Shown: positions 1 to 8,031, numbered from the stretch's first letter. The stretch is 64,000 nucleotides of DNA from Ga0077527 sp964433345 (GCA_964433345.1 CAYSQJ010000002.1:1-64000), one strand, 5' to 3'. Notes: generated by a model not told the origin, from the letters alone. Numbers and translations are program-made.

Positions 1-55
1 CCGCGAGGGTGGTCGCACCGTCGGCGCCGGCGTCGTCGCCAAGATTATCGAGTAA
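1..55 (+). CDS. tuf: Elongation factor Tu, C-terminal end (partial)
   Basis: Only the last 17 codons and the TAA stop (53-55) are in the window. They read REGGRTVGAGVVAKIIE, the near-invariant C-terminus of bacterial EF-Tu, the GTPase that delivers aminoacyl-tRNA to the ribosome. A tuf copy directly upstream of rpsJ is the usual arrangement in betaproteobacteria. The stop codon shares one base with the rpsJ start (TAATG), so the two genes are probably translationally coupled. Confidence 0.93.
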   Translation, partial: REGGRTVGAGVVAKIIE

Positions 56-378
56 TGAACATGGCCGCCCTGAAAAACCAGAAAATCCGCATCAGACTCA
101 AAGCCTTCGACTACCGGCTGATCGACCAGTCGGCCCTCGAGATTGTCGATACCGCTAAACGTACCGGCGCAGTGGTCAAGGGCCCGATCCCCTTGCCGAC
201 GCGCAAGCAGCGTTTCGACCTGTTGCGTTCGCCCCACGTCAACAAGACGTCGCGCGAGCAGCTCGAAATACGCAGTCATTTGCGGTTAATGGACATCATT
301 GACCCGACGGACAAAACGGTTGATGCGCTGATGAAACTCGATCTTCCGGCCGGTGTGGACGTGGAGATCAAGCTGTAG
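55..378 (+). CDS. rpsJ: 30S ribosomal protein S10
   Basis: This 107-residue protein carries the S10 core IRIRLKAFDYRLID near residues 11-24 and the RSPHVNKTSREQ loop in the middle. S10 sits in the 30S head and also acts as NusE in antitermination. The family is usually about 103 residues. The ATG at 55 overlaps the tuf stop, and an ATG at 61 would give a 105-residue form. No good ribosome binding site is visible at either, which fits coupling to tuf. It is the first gene of the S10 operon. Confidence 0.97.
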   Translation: MNMAALKNQKIRIRLKAFDYRLIDQSALEIVDTAKRTGAVVKGPIPLPTRKQRFDLLRSPHVNKTSREQLEIRSHLRLMDIIDPTDKTVDALMKLDLPAGVDVEIKL

Positions 379-472
379 AAAAGTGGTGCCGGGCGCGATT
401 GGGCCCGTGTTGGTATACATGAAAGTGCCGGCCAATTGCAGTCGGCGCCTTTTTAAAAAAGGTAATTAAAAC
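379..472 (+). other. rpsJ-rplC spacer with weak hairpins
   Basis: This 94-nt gap is long for the operon, where most genes here overlap or are within 15 nt. It holds a small hairpin with a 5-bp stem (390-394 with 403-407) and an AT-rich run just before the rplC start. No convincing -35/-10 pair was found. It may be a processing or attenuation site, but that is inference only. Confidence 0.3.
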
Positions 473-1159
473 ATGAAGTTAGGACTGGTCGGCCGCAAAG
501 TCGGCATGACGCGGATCTTCACCGACGACGGAGACACCATTCCGGTGACCGTTGTCGACGTGTCGAACAACCGCGTTTCGCAAATCAAAACCCCAGAAAC
601 CGATGGTTATGCCGCAGTGCAGGTCGCATTCGGCAAGCGCCGTCCGTCACGCGTGCGCAAGCCGGCTGCAGGGCATTTCGCCAAGGCGGCCATCGAAGCC
701 GGCCGCGTGATGCGCGAGTTTCCGGTTGCCCCCGAAGTGCTGGCCGAAATGAAAGTCGGAGCCCCTATAGCGGCGACGATTTTCGAGGTTGGTCAGTACG
801 TTGACGTCACCGGGGTGTCGCAGGGCAAGGGTTTCTCCGGCGTCATCAAGCGCCACAATTTTTCGTCCAACCGTGCCAGCCACGGTAACTCGGTCTCCCA
901 CAACAAGCCGGGTTCCATCGGTATGGCCCAGGATCCCGGACGCGTGTTTCCGGGCAAGAAAATGGCCGGGCACATGGGTGCTGTCAAGCGCACCGAGCAA
1001 TCGCTGGAGATCGTGCGTATCGACGCGGAACGCAATCTTTTGCTGATCCGTGGCGCCGTGCCCGGATCTCGCGGCGGTGATGTCATGGTGCGGCCTGCAG
1101 TTCGCGCCCGCCGTGTTGCGGCAGTCAAACAGGGCGGCAAGGCCGCCGCGGCGAAGTAG
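473..1159 (+). CDS. rplC: 50S ribosomal protein L3
   Basis: The 228-residue product starts LGLVGRKVGMTRIF, the L3 signature. It contains the G-Q-x-V-D-V-x-G-x-x-x-G-K-G-F-x-G-x-x-K-R-H-x-F motif in the middle, part of the loop that reaches toward the peptidyl transferase centre. L3 is a primary binder and early assembly protein of 23S rRNA. A spaced GGT stands before the ATG. The C-terminus is a basic alanine/lysine tail, slightly longer than in E. coli (209 residues). Confidence 0.97.
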   Translation: MKLGLVGRKVGMTRIFTDDGDTIPVTVVDVSNNRVSQIKTPETDGYAAVQVAFGKRRPSRVRKPAAGHFAKAAIEAGRVMREFPVAPEVLAEMKVGAPIAATIFEVGQYVDVTGVSQGKGFSGVIKRHNFSSNRASHGNSVSHNKPGSIGMAQDPGRVFPGKKMAGHMGAVKRTEQSLEIVRIDAERNLLLIRGAVPGSRGGDVMVRPAVRARRVAAVKQGGKAAAAK

Positions 1160-1170
1160 GGGCGGTAAGC

Positions 1171-1791
1171 ATGGAACTCAATGTAATCAACGAGCAGGGC
1201 AAGCCGACGTCGAAGTTGACGGCATCCGATACCGCATTCGGTCGCGAGTACAACGAAGCGCTGGTGCACCAGGTGGTCACGGCCTACATGGCCAACGCCC
1301 GCAAGGCGACCCGTGCGCAGAAAGACCGCGGCACGGTGTCCCACACCACGGCAAAGCCGTGGCGTCAGAAGGGAACGGGTCGCGCTCGCGCCGGCATGTC
1401 CTCCAGTCCCTTGTGGCGTGGTGGCGGCCGGATTTTTCCGAACACGCCGGACGAAAACTATTCGCACAAGCTCAATCGCAAGATGTATCGCGCTGGAATG
1501 ATGTCGATTCTTTCCCAGCTGGCGCGTGAAGACCGGCTGGCGGTAGTCGATTCTTTCACCATTGATGCACCGAAGACCAAGCTCCTGGCCACCAAACTGA
1601 AGGGCATGGGCATGGAAAACGTGCTGATCATTACTGACAGCCTTGACGAAAATCTCCGGCTGTCTTCGCGCAACCTGCCTAACGTCATGGTTGTCGACGT
1701 CAATCACGCTGATCCGGTCAGCCTGATCCGGCATGGCAAGGTGCTGATGACCAAGGGCGCCGTTGGCAAGATCGAGGAGCTGCTGGCATGA
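1171..1791 (+). CDS. rplD: 50S ribosomal protein L4
   Basis: This 206-residue protein has the conserved loop KPWRQKGTGRARAG followed by PLWRGGG (about residues 62-85). The loop extends into the exit tunnel. In E. coli L4 also represses the S10 operon through a leader structure. Whether that control exists here cannot be judged, because the rpsJ leader is replaced by tuf. Its stop overlaps the rplW start by 4 bp (ATGA). Confidence 0.97.
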   Translation: MELNVINEQGKPTSKLTASDTAFGREYNEALVHQVVTAYMANARKATRAQKDRGTVSHTTAKPWRQKGTGRARAGMSSSPLWRGGGRIFPNTPDENYSHKLNRKMYRAGMMSILSQLAREDRLAVVDSFTIDAPKTKLLATKLKGMGMENVLIITDSLDENLRLSSRNLPNVMVVDVNHADPVSLIRHGKVLMTKGAVGKIEELLA

Positions 1792-2114
1792 GCGCATTCA
1801 GTACTGAACGACTGGCCCAGGTTCTGCTCGCCCCGGTGATTTCGGAGAAGAGCACCCATGTGGGCGAGAAAAACAACCAGGTGGTTTTCCGGGTGGCGCG
1901 CGATGCGACAAAGCCGGAGATCAAGGCTGCCGTGCAGGAAATGTTTGGCAAGAAGGACGAAAAGCTCGAGATCCTGAGCGTTCGCATTGTCAATGTTCGC
2001 GGCAAGGAAAAGCGCTTCGGCAAATTTACCGGCCGTCGCAGTTCATGGAAAAAGGCCTATGTCTCGGTGAAGCCGGGGCAGGAGATCACCTTTGCTGAAG
2101 GGGAGGTGAAGTAA
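1788..2114 (+). CDS. rplW: 50S ribosomal protein L23
   Basis: The 108-residue product has the L23 signature LLAPVISEKSTH near residues 12-23 and RRSSWKKAYV near the C-terminus. L23 lies at the tunnel exit and docks trigger factor, SRP and the translocon. The gene overlaps rplD by 4 bp and rplB by 1 bp, so all three are tightly coupled. Confidence 0.97.
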   Translation: MSAFSTERLAQVLLAPVISEKSTHVGEKNNQVVFRVARDATKPEIKAAVQEMFGKKDEKLEILSVRIVNVRGKEKRFGKFTGRRSSWKKAYVSVKPGQEITFAEGEVK

Positions 2115-2947
2115 TGCTTGTCAAAGTCAAACCGACTTCTCCGGGCCGTCGTGGTCTGGTCAAGGTTGTCACTCCGGGCCTGCACAAGGGCAAACCGGTC
2201 GCGGGCCTGGTGGAGCGTCAGCCCAAGAAGGCGGGTCGAAACGCGCACGGCCGCATCACGATGCGTCACAAGGGCGGCGGTCACAAGCAGCACTACCGTA
2301 CCGTCGATTTCAAGCGGGCCAAGGATGCCATCCCCGCGAAAGTGGAACGGATCGAATACGATCCCAACCGCAGCGCCCATCTGGCACTGCTCTGTTACGC
2401 GGATGGCGAGCGCCGCTATGTGATCGCGACCCGCGGCCTGGCGGTCGGCATGCAGCTCGTATCGGGCTCGGAGGCGCCGATCAAGCCGGGCAATGCGCTG
2501 CCACTGAGAAACATTCCAGTGGGCACCACGGTCTGCTGCGTGGAGATGATGCCCGGCAAGGGCGCGCAGATCGCGCGTGCGGCCGGCACCTCGGTGCAGC
2601 TTCTGGCGCGCGAAGGAGAATACGCGCAACTGCGGCTGCGTTCCGGCGAAATCCGCAAGGTGCACGTGAATTGCCGCGCCACGATCGGCGAAGTCGGCAA
2701 TGAAGAGCATTCCCTCGAATCGATCGGCAAGGCCGGACGCGTGCGCTGGCGCGGCATTCGTCCGACGGTCAGGGGTGTGGCGATGAACCCGATCGACCAT
2801 CCGCACGGCGGCGGCGAGGGCCGGACGGCTGCCGCCCAGGCACCGGTCAGCCCATGGGGCGTCATGTGTAAAGGTTACAAGACGCGTAAGAACAAACGCA
2901 CCAGCGGGATGATCATTCGTCGCCGCAATGCGAAAGCTACGGCTTAA
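2114..2947 (+). CDS. rplB: 50S ribosomal protein L2
   Basis: At 277 residues this is normal L2 length. Visible signatures are GRNAHGRITMRHKGGGHK (about residues 42-59), the SH3-like domain, and MNPIDHPHGGGEGR near the C-terminus. The last includes the histidine region close to the peptidyl transferase centre. L2 supports subunit association. The start overlaps the rplW stop by one base (TAATG). Confidence 0.98.
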   Translation: MLVKVKPTSPGRRGLVKVVTPGLHKGKPVAGLVERQPKKAGRNAHGRITMRHKGGGHKQHYRTVDFKRAKDAIPAKVERIEYDPNRSAHLALLCYADGERRYVIATRGLAVGMQLVSGSEAPIKPGNALPLRNIPVGTTVCCVEMMPGKGAQIARAAGTSVQLLAREGEYAQLRLRSGEIRKVHVNCRATIGEVGNEEHSLESIGKAGRVRWRGIRPTVRGVAMNPIDHPHGGGEGRTAAAQAPVSPWGVMCKGYKTRKNKRTSGMIIRRRNAKATA

Positions 2948-2956
2948 GGGGTAGAG

Positions 2957-3256
2957 ATGTCACGTTCCATCAAAAAAGGCCCGTTTGTGGACCATCACCT
3001 GATGCAAAAGGTGGAAACCGCCCGCGCGGCTTCTGACAAGCGCCCCATCAAGACATGGTCGCGTCGCTCCACGATATTGCCGGATTTTGTCGGTTTGACG
3101 ATCGCCGTGCATAACGGGAAGCAGCATGTTCCGGTCTATGTCACGGAAAATATGGTCGGGCACAAGCTGGGTGAATTTGCGCACACCCGGATGTTCAAGG
3201 GGCACTCCAAGGCCGGTGGCGACAAGAAGTCTTCTCCGACCCCGGCGGCCAAGTAA
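2957..3256 (+). CDS. rpsS: 30S ribosomal protein S19
   Basis: The 99-residue protein begins SRSIKKGPFVD and includes TWSRRSTILPDFVG, IAVHNGKQHVPV and KLGEFAHTR, the conserved S19 blocks. S19 pairs with S13 in the head of the 30S subunit. The C-terminal tail is slightly longer and lysine-rich (SKAGGDKKSS). It follows rplB by 9 bp. Confidence 0.97.
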   Translation: MSRSIKKGPFVDHHLMQKVETARAASDKRPIKTWSRRSTILPDFVGLTIAVHNGKQHVPVYVTENMVGHKLGEFAHTRMFKGHSKAGGDKKSSPTPAAK

Positions 3257-3267
3257 GGTAAACCGAA

Positions 3268-3606
3268 ATGAATACGACAGCCAAATTGCACGGTGTCAGG
3301 CTCTCTGCCCAGAAGGGGCGTCTGGTTGCGGACCTGATTCGCGGCAAGACCGTGGAAAGTGCACTCAACATCCTGAGTTTTTCGCCCAAGAAGGGCGCGG
3401 TGATCATCCGCAAGGTCCTGGAGTCCGCGATTGCCAATGCGGAACACAATGATGGTGCGGATATCGACGAGCTCAAGATCACAAGCATTTATGTGGAAAA
3501 GGGACCCGTCATGAAGCGCTTTTCGGCGCGAGCAAAGGGCCGGGGCGTACGTATCTTGAAGCCGACCTGCCACGTTTACGTGACTGTCGGCGACGGAAGG
3601 AAGTAA
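3268..3606 (+). CDS. rplV: 50S ribosomal protein L22
   Basis: This 112-residue protein matches L22: GVRLSAQKGRLVADLIRGK at the N-terminus and RFSARAKGRG near residue 85. The latter precedes the tunnel-lining hairpin where macrolide-resistance changes occur in other bacteria. The spacing to rpsC is 2 bp. Confidence 0.96.
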   Translation: MNTTAKLHGVRLSAQKGRLVADLIRGKTVESALNILSFSPKKGAVIIRKVLESAIANAEHNDGADIDELKITSIYVEKGPVMKRFSARAKGRGVRILKPTCHVYVTVGDGRK

Positions 3607-3608
3607 GC

Positions 3609-4361
3609 ATGGGTCAGAAAATTCATCCGATCGGTTTTCGCCTGGCCTTCAATCGCAACTGGGCTTCGCGCTGGTATGCCAACAACAAGAATTTTGCCGG
3701 CATGCTTCTTGAGGACATCAAGGTTCGCGATTACCTGAAGGAGCGGTTGGCACAGGCTGCGGTGTCGCGGGTGGTCATTGAGCGTCCGGCAAAGAATGCG
3801 CGGATCACGGTATTCAGCGCCCGTCCCGGCATGGTGATTGGTAAAAAAGGCGAAGACATCGAACGCCTGAAGGGTGACCTTCAGAAGATGCTCGGTGTTC
3901 CGGTGCACGTCAATATCGAGGAAGTGCGCAAGCCGGAGCTGGATGCGCAGCTGATTGCGGATTCCATTGTCCAGCAGCTGCAGAAGCGGATCATGTTCCG
4001 CCGTGCCATGAAACGGGCCATCACCAATGCCATGCGTCTCGGCGCGCAGGGCATCAAGATCATGAGTGCGGGCCGCCTCAACGGAATCGAGATTGCGCGT
4101 ACCGAGTGGTATCGCGAAGGCCGCGTTCCCCTGCATACCCTGCGTGCTGACATCGATTACGGATTTTCCGAGGCCAAGACCAGCTATGGCGTAATTGGCG
4201 TCAAGGTATGGGTGTTCAAGGGCGAAGTAATCGGCAAGAACGAACATCCGGGACTTGCTTCGGCAACCCCGGCGGAAGAACCCGCGCCGGCGCCAGCCCG
4301 CAAGCCGCGCCGTACAACTGCAAAAACAGGAGCAAAACGTGCTACAGCCAGCCAGGCGTAA
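3609..4361 (+). CDS. rpsC: 30S ribosomal protein S3
   Basis: The 250-residue product starts GQKIHPIGFRL and contains the KH-domain motif VIGKKGEDIERL (about residues 77-88). S3 lines the mRNA entry tunnel and shares mRNA helicase activity with S4 and S5. It is about 17 residues longer than in E. coli because of a proline/alanine/lysine-rich C-terminal tail (from about residue 217). The last 23 nt overlap the start of rplP in another frame. Confidence 0.97.
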   Translation: MGQKIHPIGFRLAFNRNWASRWYANNKNFAGMLLEDIKVRDYLKERLAQAAVSRVVIERPAKNARITVFSARPGMVIGKKGEDIERLKGDLQKMLGVPVHVNIEEVRKPELDAQLIADSIVQQLQKRIMFRRAMKRAITNAMRLGAQGIKIMSAGRLNGIEIARTEWYREGRVPLHTLRADIDYGFSEAKTSYGVIGVKVWVFKGEVIGKNEHPGLASATPAEEPAPAPARKPRRTTAKTGAKRATASQA

Positions 4362-4755
4362 ATACCGCAAGGAGCAAAAGGGCCGGAACACCGGCGTTGC
4401 GACCCGCGGCAACAAGGTGAGCTTTGGCGAATACGGCCTCAAGGCCATCGGCCGGGGTCGCCTGACCGCCCGCCAGATCGAGGCAGCTCGCCGCGCCATG
4501 ACCCGTCATATCAAGCGGGGCGGCCGGATCTGGATTCGCATTTTTCCGGACAAGCCCATTTCGCGCAAACCGGCTGAGGTCCGCATGGGTAACGGCAAAG
4601 GCAATCCCGAGTATTGGGTCGCCGAAATCCAGCCGGGCAAGGTTCTTTACGAGATGGACGGCGTGAACGAAGTGATCGCCAAGGAGGCTTTCCGCCTTGC
4701 GGCGGCAAAGCTCCCCATCGCAACGACTTTTGTCCACCGGCTGGTGGGAGGGTGA
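4339..4755 (+). CDS. rplP: 50S ribosomal protein L16
   Basis: I place the start at a GTG (4339), preceded by AGGAG, which gives the normal 138-residue L16. The sequence begins (M)LQPARRKYRKEQKGRN and includes GRLTARQIEAARRA. L16 helps position tRNA in the A and P sites. The frame stays open further upstream, but that part lies inside rpsC and has no family homology by eye. The rpsC overlap is 23 bp. Confidence 0.95.
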   Translation: MLQPARRKYRKEQKGRNTGVATRGNKVSFGEYGLKAIGRGRLTARQIEAARRAMTRHIKRGGRIWIRIFPDKPISRKPAEVRMGNGKGNPEYWVAEIQPGKVLYEMDGVNEVIAKEAFRLAAAKLPIATTFVHRLVGG

Positions 4756-4758
4756 TCC

Positions 4759-4944
4759 ATGAAGGCTAGCGAACTGAGGGGTAAAACCCATGAAGAGCTG
4801 CGCAAGGAGCTTGAGTCTCTGCTCAGGGCGCAGTTTTCGCTGCGGATGCAGAAGGCAACGCAGCAATTGTCGAACACCAGCCAGCTTCGCAAGGTGCGCC
4901 GTGACATCGCGCGCGTCCGCACGGTGCTGGAAACCAAGGCTTAA
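4759..4944 (+). CDS. rpmC: 50S ribosomal protein L29
   Basis: The 61-residue protein is a two-helix L29 with ELRGKTHEELRKEL at the start and the QLRKVRRDIARVRT motif near the C-terminus. L29 sits beside L23 near the exit tunnel. It follows rplP by 3 bp. Confidence 0.96.
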   Translation: MKASELRGKTHEELRKELESLLRAQFSLRMQKATQQLSNTSQLRKVRRDIARVRTVLETKA

Positions 4945-4959
4945 CGGGCAAGGCTGATC

Positions 4960-5220
4960 ATGACTGAAGCTAACAAGCGTACGCTGACCGGACGGGTGGT
5001 CAGCGACAAGATGGACAAGACGGTGACTGTTCTGGTCGAGCGGCGGGTCAAGCATCCTTTGCTGGGCAAGATTGTCACGCGCTCCAAGAAATATCACGCG
5101 CACGACGCCAACGATGAATATCACGAGGGCGATACGGTGCTGATAGAAGAGTGCCGTCCTCTGGCCAAGACCAAGGCCTGGCGAGTCATCAAGCTCGTCG
5201 AAAAATCGCGCGGCGTTTAA
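4960..5220 (+). CDS. rpsQ: 30S ribosomal protein S17
   Basis: This 86-residue OB-fold protein has LTGRVVSDKMDKTVTV and KHPLLGKIVTRSKKYHAHD, the S17 signatures. S17 binds the 5' domain of 16S rRNA early in assembly. It is the last gene of the S10 operon. A 146-bp gap with a promoter follows. Confidence 0.97.
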   Translation: MTEANKRTLTGRVVSDKMDKTVTVLVERRVKHPLLGKIVTRSKKYHAHDANDEYHEGDTVLIEECRPLAKTKAWRVIKLVEKSRGV

Positions 5221-5224
5221 GTGC

Positions 5225-5253
5225 TTGCGGTTTTAGTAGCAAGGTAATATACT
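5225..5253 (+). promoter_or_regulatory. Internal spc-operon promoter (sigma70-type)
   Basis: TTGCGG (5225-5230) and TATACT (5248-5253) are separated by exactly 17 bp. This is a good match to the sigma70 consensus (TTGACA / TATAAT). The site is in the 146-bp rpsQ-rplN gap, where E. coli has its spc promoter. It would give a leader of roughly 105 nt before rplN. Confidence 0.72.
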
Positions 5254-5269
5254 AGCAGGCTGTATTTTT

Positions 5270-5305
5270 CGCCGGCTCAAGCTGGCGAACCATGCCCGAA
5301 CGGGC
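5270..5305 (+). promoter_or_regulatory. Two tandem hairpins in the rplN leader
   Basis: CGCCGGC (5270-5276) pairs with GCTGGCG (5281-5287) around a TCAA loop, with one G-U pair. GCCC (5294-5297) pairs with GGGC (5302-5305) around GAAC. There is no U-tract, so these are not simple terminators. They could be a protein-binding or stability element in the spc leader. In E. coli the spc repressor S8 acts at rplE rather than here. Confidence 0.45.
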
Positions 5306-5366
5306 TCCAATACTGACTCTCTGCACGTGGGGGTCAAGTTGGGGATAAAGACAAGCAGGAAAAATC

Positions 5367-5735
5367 ATGATTCAGATGCAATCCATACTGGACGTTGCTG
5401 ACAATACGGGTGCGCGTGCCGTCATGTGCATCAAGGTTCTCGGCGGATCCAAGCGCCGTTACGCCGGCATCGGGGATGTAATCAAGGTCAGCATCAAGGA
5501 CGCGGCTCCCCGCGGACGGGTAAAAAAAGGCGAGGTCTATAACGCGGTGGTAGTGCGCACCGCGAAGGGCGTGCGTCGCAACGATGGTTCGTTGCTCAAG
5601 TTCGACGGTAACGCAGCGGTTCTGCTCAACCAGAAGCTGGAGCCGATCGGCACCCGGATTTTCGGGCCGGTGACCCGCGAACTGCGCACAGAGCGATTCA
5701 TGAAGATCGTTTCCCTGGCTCCGGAAGTGTTGTAG
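5367..5735 (+). CDS. rplN: 50S ribosomal protein L14
   Basis: The 122-residue protein begins MIQMQSILDVADNTGARAVMCIKVLGGSKRR, the L14 family start (quoted here only to fix the start; the key residues are DNTGAR at 12-17). It ends with the MKIVSLAPEVL helix. L14 forms intersubunit bridges with 16S rRNA and is the target of RsfS. It is the first gene after the spc promoter. Confidence 0.97.
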   Translation: MIQMQSILDVADNTGARAVMCIKVLGGSKRRYAGIGDVIKVSIKDAAPRGRVKKGEVYNAVVVRTAKGVRRNDGSLLKFDGNAAVLLNQKLEPIGTRIFGPVTRELRTERFMKIVSLAPEVL

Positions 5736-5750
5736 AGGACGTATACGCAT

Positions 5751-6068
5751 ATGCGCAAAATCAGAAAAGGCGACGACGTTGTCGTCCTGACAGGACGTGA
5801 TCGCAGCAAGCGCGGCACCGTGCTGCGGATTGTCGATGACGAGCATCTGCTCGTCGAGGGCATCAACCGCGTGAAAAAGCATCAGCGCCCGAATCCGGCG
5901 AAGGGCACCACCGGCGGAATCATCGACAAGGAGATGCCGATCCACGTGTCGAATGTGGCTTTGTTCAATCCTGTCACCAAGAAGGCAGACCGGATCGGCA
6001 TCCGGCAACTGGAGGACGGGCGTCGTGTCCGTTTTTTCAAGTCCAACGGCGAAGTGGTTGATGTATGA
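5751..6068 (+). CDS. rplX: 50S ribosomal protein L24
   Basis: The 105-residue product has a KOW motif (RKGDDVVVLTGRDRSKRGTV, residues 5-24) and NRVKKHQRP. This is typical of L24, an initiator of 50S assembly near the tunnel exit. It overlaps rplE by 4 bp. Confidence 0.96.
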   Translation: MRKIRKGDDVVVLTGRDRSKRGTVLRIVDDEHLLVEGINRVKKHQRPNPAKGTTGGIIDKEMPIHVSNVALFNPVTKKADRIGIRQLEDGRRVRFFKSNGEVVDV

Positions 6069-6748
6069 GCACCGATAAAGACAGCAAGAAAGCAAAGCCC
6101 GCCAAGGAGGCGAAGGTCGCTCCGGCCAAGAAGGCCGCGAAGGAGCCCAAGGCCGCCGCGGGAGCGAGTGCTGCTCCCAAGCAGGGCAAGCCCGATCGTC
6201 CTGCCGCTCCGGCCCGCCTGGGCGTTTTCTACAAGGAAAAGGTTGCCGCCGAGTTGACCAAGAAGTTTGGCTATTCCAGCCCGATGCAGGTCCCGAGGAT
6301 CGAGAAAATCGTCCTCAACATGGGTGTGGGTGAGGCTGTTGCCGACAAGAAGATCATGGACTACGCGGTGGGTGACATGACCAAGATCGCCGGGCAGAAG
6401 CCGCTGGTGACGAAGTCGCGCAAGGCAATCGCGAATTTCAAGATCCGCGAAGGCTATCCGGTCGGTTGCAAAGTTACGCTCCGGGGTGCCCGCATGTACG
6501 AATTTCTTGACCGCCTGGTCAACATTGCTTTGCCGCGGGTTCGGGATTTCCGCGGCATTTCCGGCCGCAGCTTCGATGGCCGGGGCAACTACAACATGGG
6601 TGTCAAGGAACAGATCATTTTTCCCGAGATCGAGTATGACAAGATCGATGCGTTGCGCGGTCTGAACATCACGATTTCAACGACTGCAAAGACCGATGAA
6701 GAAGCACGGGCTCTGCTGTCGGCGTTCAAATTTCCTTTCCGGAACTGA
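6065..6748 (+). CDS. rplE: 50S ribosomal protein L5 with N-terminal extension
   Basis: Residues from about 50 onward are a standard L5: PRIEKIVLNMGVGEA, GQKPLVTKSRKAIANFKIR, GRGNYNMGVKEQIIFPEI and the SAFKFPF end. L5 binds 5S rRNA and contacts the P-site tRNA. The product is 227 residues against about 179 in the family, because of a roughly 47-residue leader rich in Lys, Ala and Pro. The start overlaps rplX by 4 bp, and no ATG lies closer to the conserved core until the internal M of the core, so the extension is probably translated. Confidence 0.93.
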   Translation: MSTDKDSKKAKPAKEAKVAPAKKAAKEPKAAAGASAAPKQGKPDRPAAPARLGVFYKEKVAAELTKKFGYSSPMQVPRIEKIVLNMGVGEAVADKKIMDYAVGDMTKIAGQKPLVTKSRKAIANFKIREGYPVGCKVTLRGARMYEFLDRLVNIALPRVRDFRGISGRSFDGRGNYNMGVKEQIIFPEIEYDKIDALRGLNITISTTAKTDEEARALLSAFKFPFRN

Positions 6749-6758
6749 GGAAAACCGT

Positions 6759-7064
6759 ATGTCCAAGCTTGCATTGATCAATCGTGAGCAGAAGCGCCGC
6801 AAAACCGTGAAGAAATTTGCGGCAAAGCGAGCGGAGCTGCAGGCGCTTGTTGATGATCAGAAACTTGCACCAGAAGATCGTTACGAGGCCCGCCTGAAGC
6901 TGCAGAAGCTGCCTCGCAACGCGAGCCCCGTCCGTTTGCGCAACCGCTGCGCACTGACCGGGCGCCCGCGTGGCGTGTATCGCAAGTTTGGGCTGGCCCG
7001 TGGAAAGCTGCGCGAGATTGCCATGCGCGGAGAGATCCCGGGCGTAATCAAGGCTAGCTGGTAA
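6759..7064 (+). CDS. rpsN: 30S ribosomal protein S14
   Basis: I use the ATG at 6759, which gives MSKLALINREQKRRK and 101 residues, the normal length for the zinc-free long S14. No CxxC pair is present. The C-terminal RCALTGRPRGVYRKFGLARG block is the family signature. An upstream in-frame start would lie inside rplE. Confidence 0.95.
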   Translation: MSKLALINREQKRRKTVKKFAAKRAELQALVDDQKLAPEDRYEARLKLQKLPRNASPVRLRNRCALTGRPRGVYRKFGLARGKLREIAMRGEIPGVIKASW

Positions 7065-7087
7065 GACAGGCCGCAGGAGAATTTTGC

Positions 7088-7483
7088 ATGAGCATGAATG
7101 ATCCAGTTTCCGACATGCTGACCCGCATCCGCAATGCACAGCAGGCGGAAAAGGAGTCCGTGTCGATGCCTTCGAGCAAGCTCAAGGTGGCGATCGCCAA
7201 GGTACTGAAGGACGAGGGCTACATCGATGACTTTGCCGTACGCGGCGAGTCATCAAAGCCGGAACTTGAGCTCAGTCTCAAGTACTACGCTGGTGCCCCG
7301 GTGATCGAGAAAATCGAGCGCGTGAGCCGGCCCGGCCTGCGCATCTACAAACCCAGCCGTGACATTCCCCGTGTGATGAACGGCCTTGGCGTTGCAATCG
7401 TTTCGACCTCCAAAGGGGTGATGACCGATCGCAAGGCGCGAGGCATGGGCATCGGCGGCGAAGTTCTCTGCATCGTGGCGTAA
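7088..7483 (+). CDS. rpsH: 30S ribosomal protein S8
   Basis: The 131-residue product has DPVSDMLTRIRNAQ at the N-terminus and GLGVAIVSTSKGVMTDRKAR near the end, the S8 signature. S8 binds 16S rRNA helix 21. In E. coli it represses the spc operon by binding rplE mRNA. An AGGAG-type site precedes the start. Confidence 0.97.
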   Translation: MSMNDPVSDMLTRIRNAQQAEKESVSMPSSKLKVAIAKVLKDEGYIDDFAVRGESSKPELELSLKYYAGAPVIEKIERVSRPGLRIYKPSRDIPRVMNGLGVAIVSTSKGVMTDRKARGMGIGGEVLCIVA

Positions 7484-7497
7484 CGGAGAGACCAGCC

Positions 7498-8031
7498 ATG
7501 TCCAGAGTCGGAAACAGCCCGGTGGAACTGCCGGAAAAGGTGGAAGTGACGATCGCTGCCGACCGAATCTCGGTCAAGGGGCCTCTTGGCACCCTGGAGC
7601 AGCCGATTTCGCCGAATGTCCGTGTCGAGAAGATCGACAAGCATCTAGAGATCAAGCTGAACGACGATTCCCGGGAAGCGAACGCGTTCAGCGGGACCCT
7701 GCGTGCACTGGTGGCCAACATGGTGCACGGTGTCAGCAAGGGTTTCGAGAAAAAACTCAATCTGGTTGGGGTTGGCTATCGAGCGCAGGCGCAGGGTGAC
7801 AAGCTGAACCTGACCCTCGGTTTCTCGCATCCGGTGGTCCATCAGCTGCCGAAGGGTGTGAAGGCGGAGACGCCGACGCAGACCGAGATCATCATCAAGG
7901 GCGCGGACAAGCAACTCGTTGGCCAGGTGGCTGCAGATGTCCGGAATTACCGGCCGCCGGAGCCATACAAGGGCAAGGGCGTGCGTTATGCCGATGAGCG
8001 CATCGTGCTCAAGGAAACGAAGAAGAAGTAG
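7498..8031 (+). CDS. rplF: 50S ribosomal protein L6
   Basis: This 177-residue protein has SRVGNSPVELP at the start and PEPYKGKGVRYADE near the end, the L6 signatures. L6 lies near the sarcin-ricin loop and the factor-binding site. The length equals that of E. coli L6. Confidence 0.97.
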   Translation: MSRVGNSPVELPEKVEVTIAADRISVKGPLGTLEQPISPNVRVEKIDKHLEIKLNDDSREANAFSGTLRALVANMVHGVSKGFEKKLNLVGVGYRAQAQGDKLNLTLGFSHPVVHQLPKGVKAETPTQTEIIIKGADKQLVGQVAADVRNYRPPEPYKGKGVRYADERIVLKETKKK

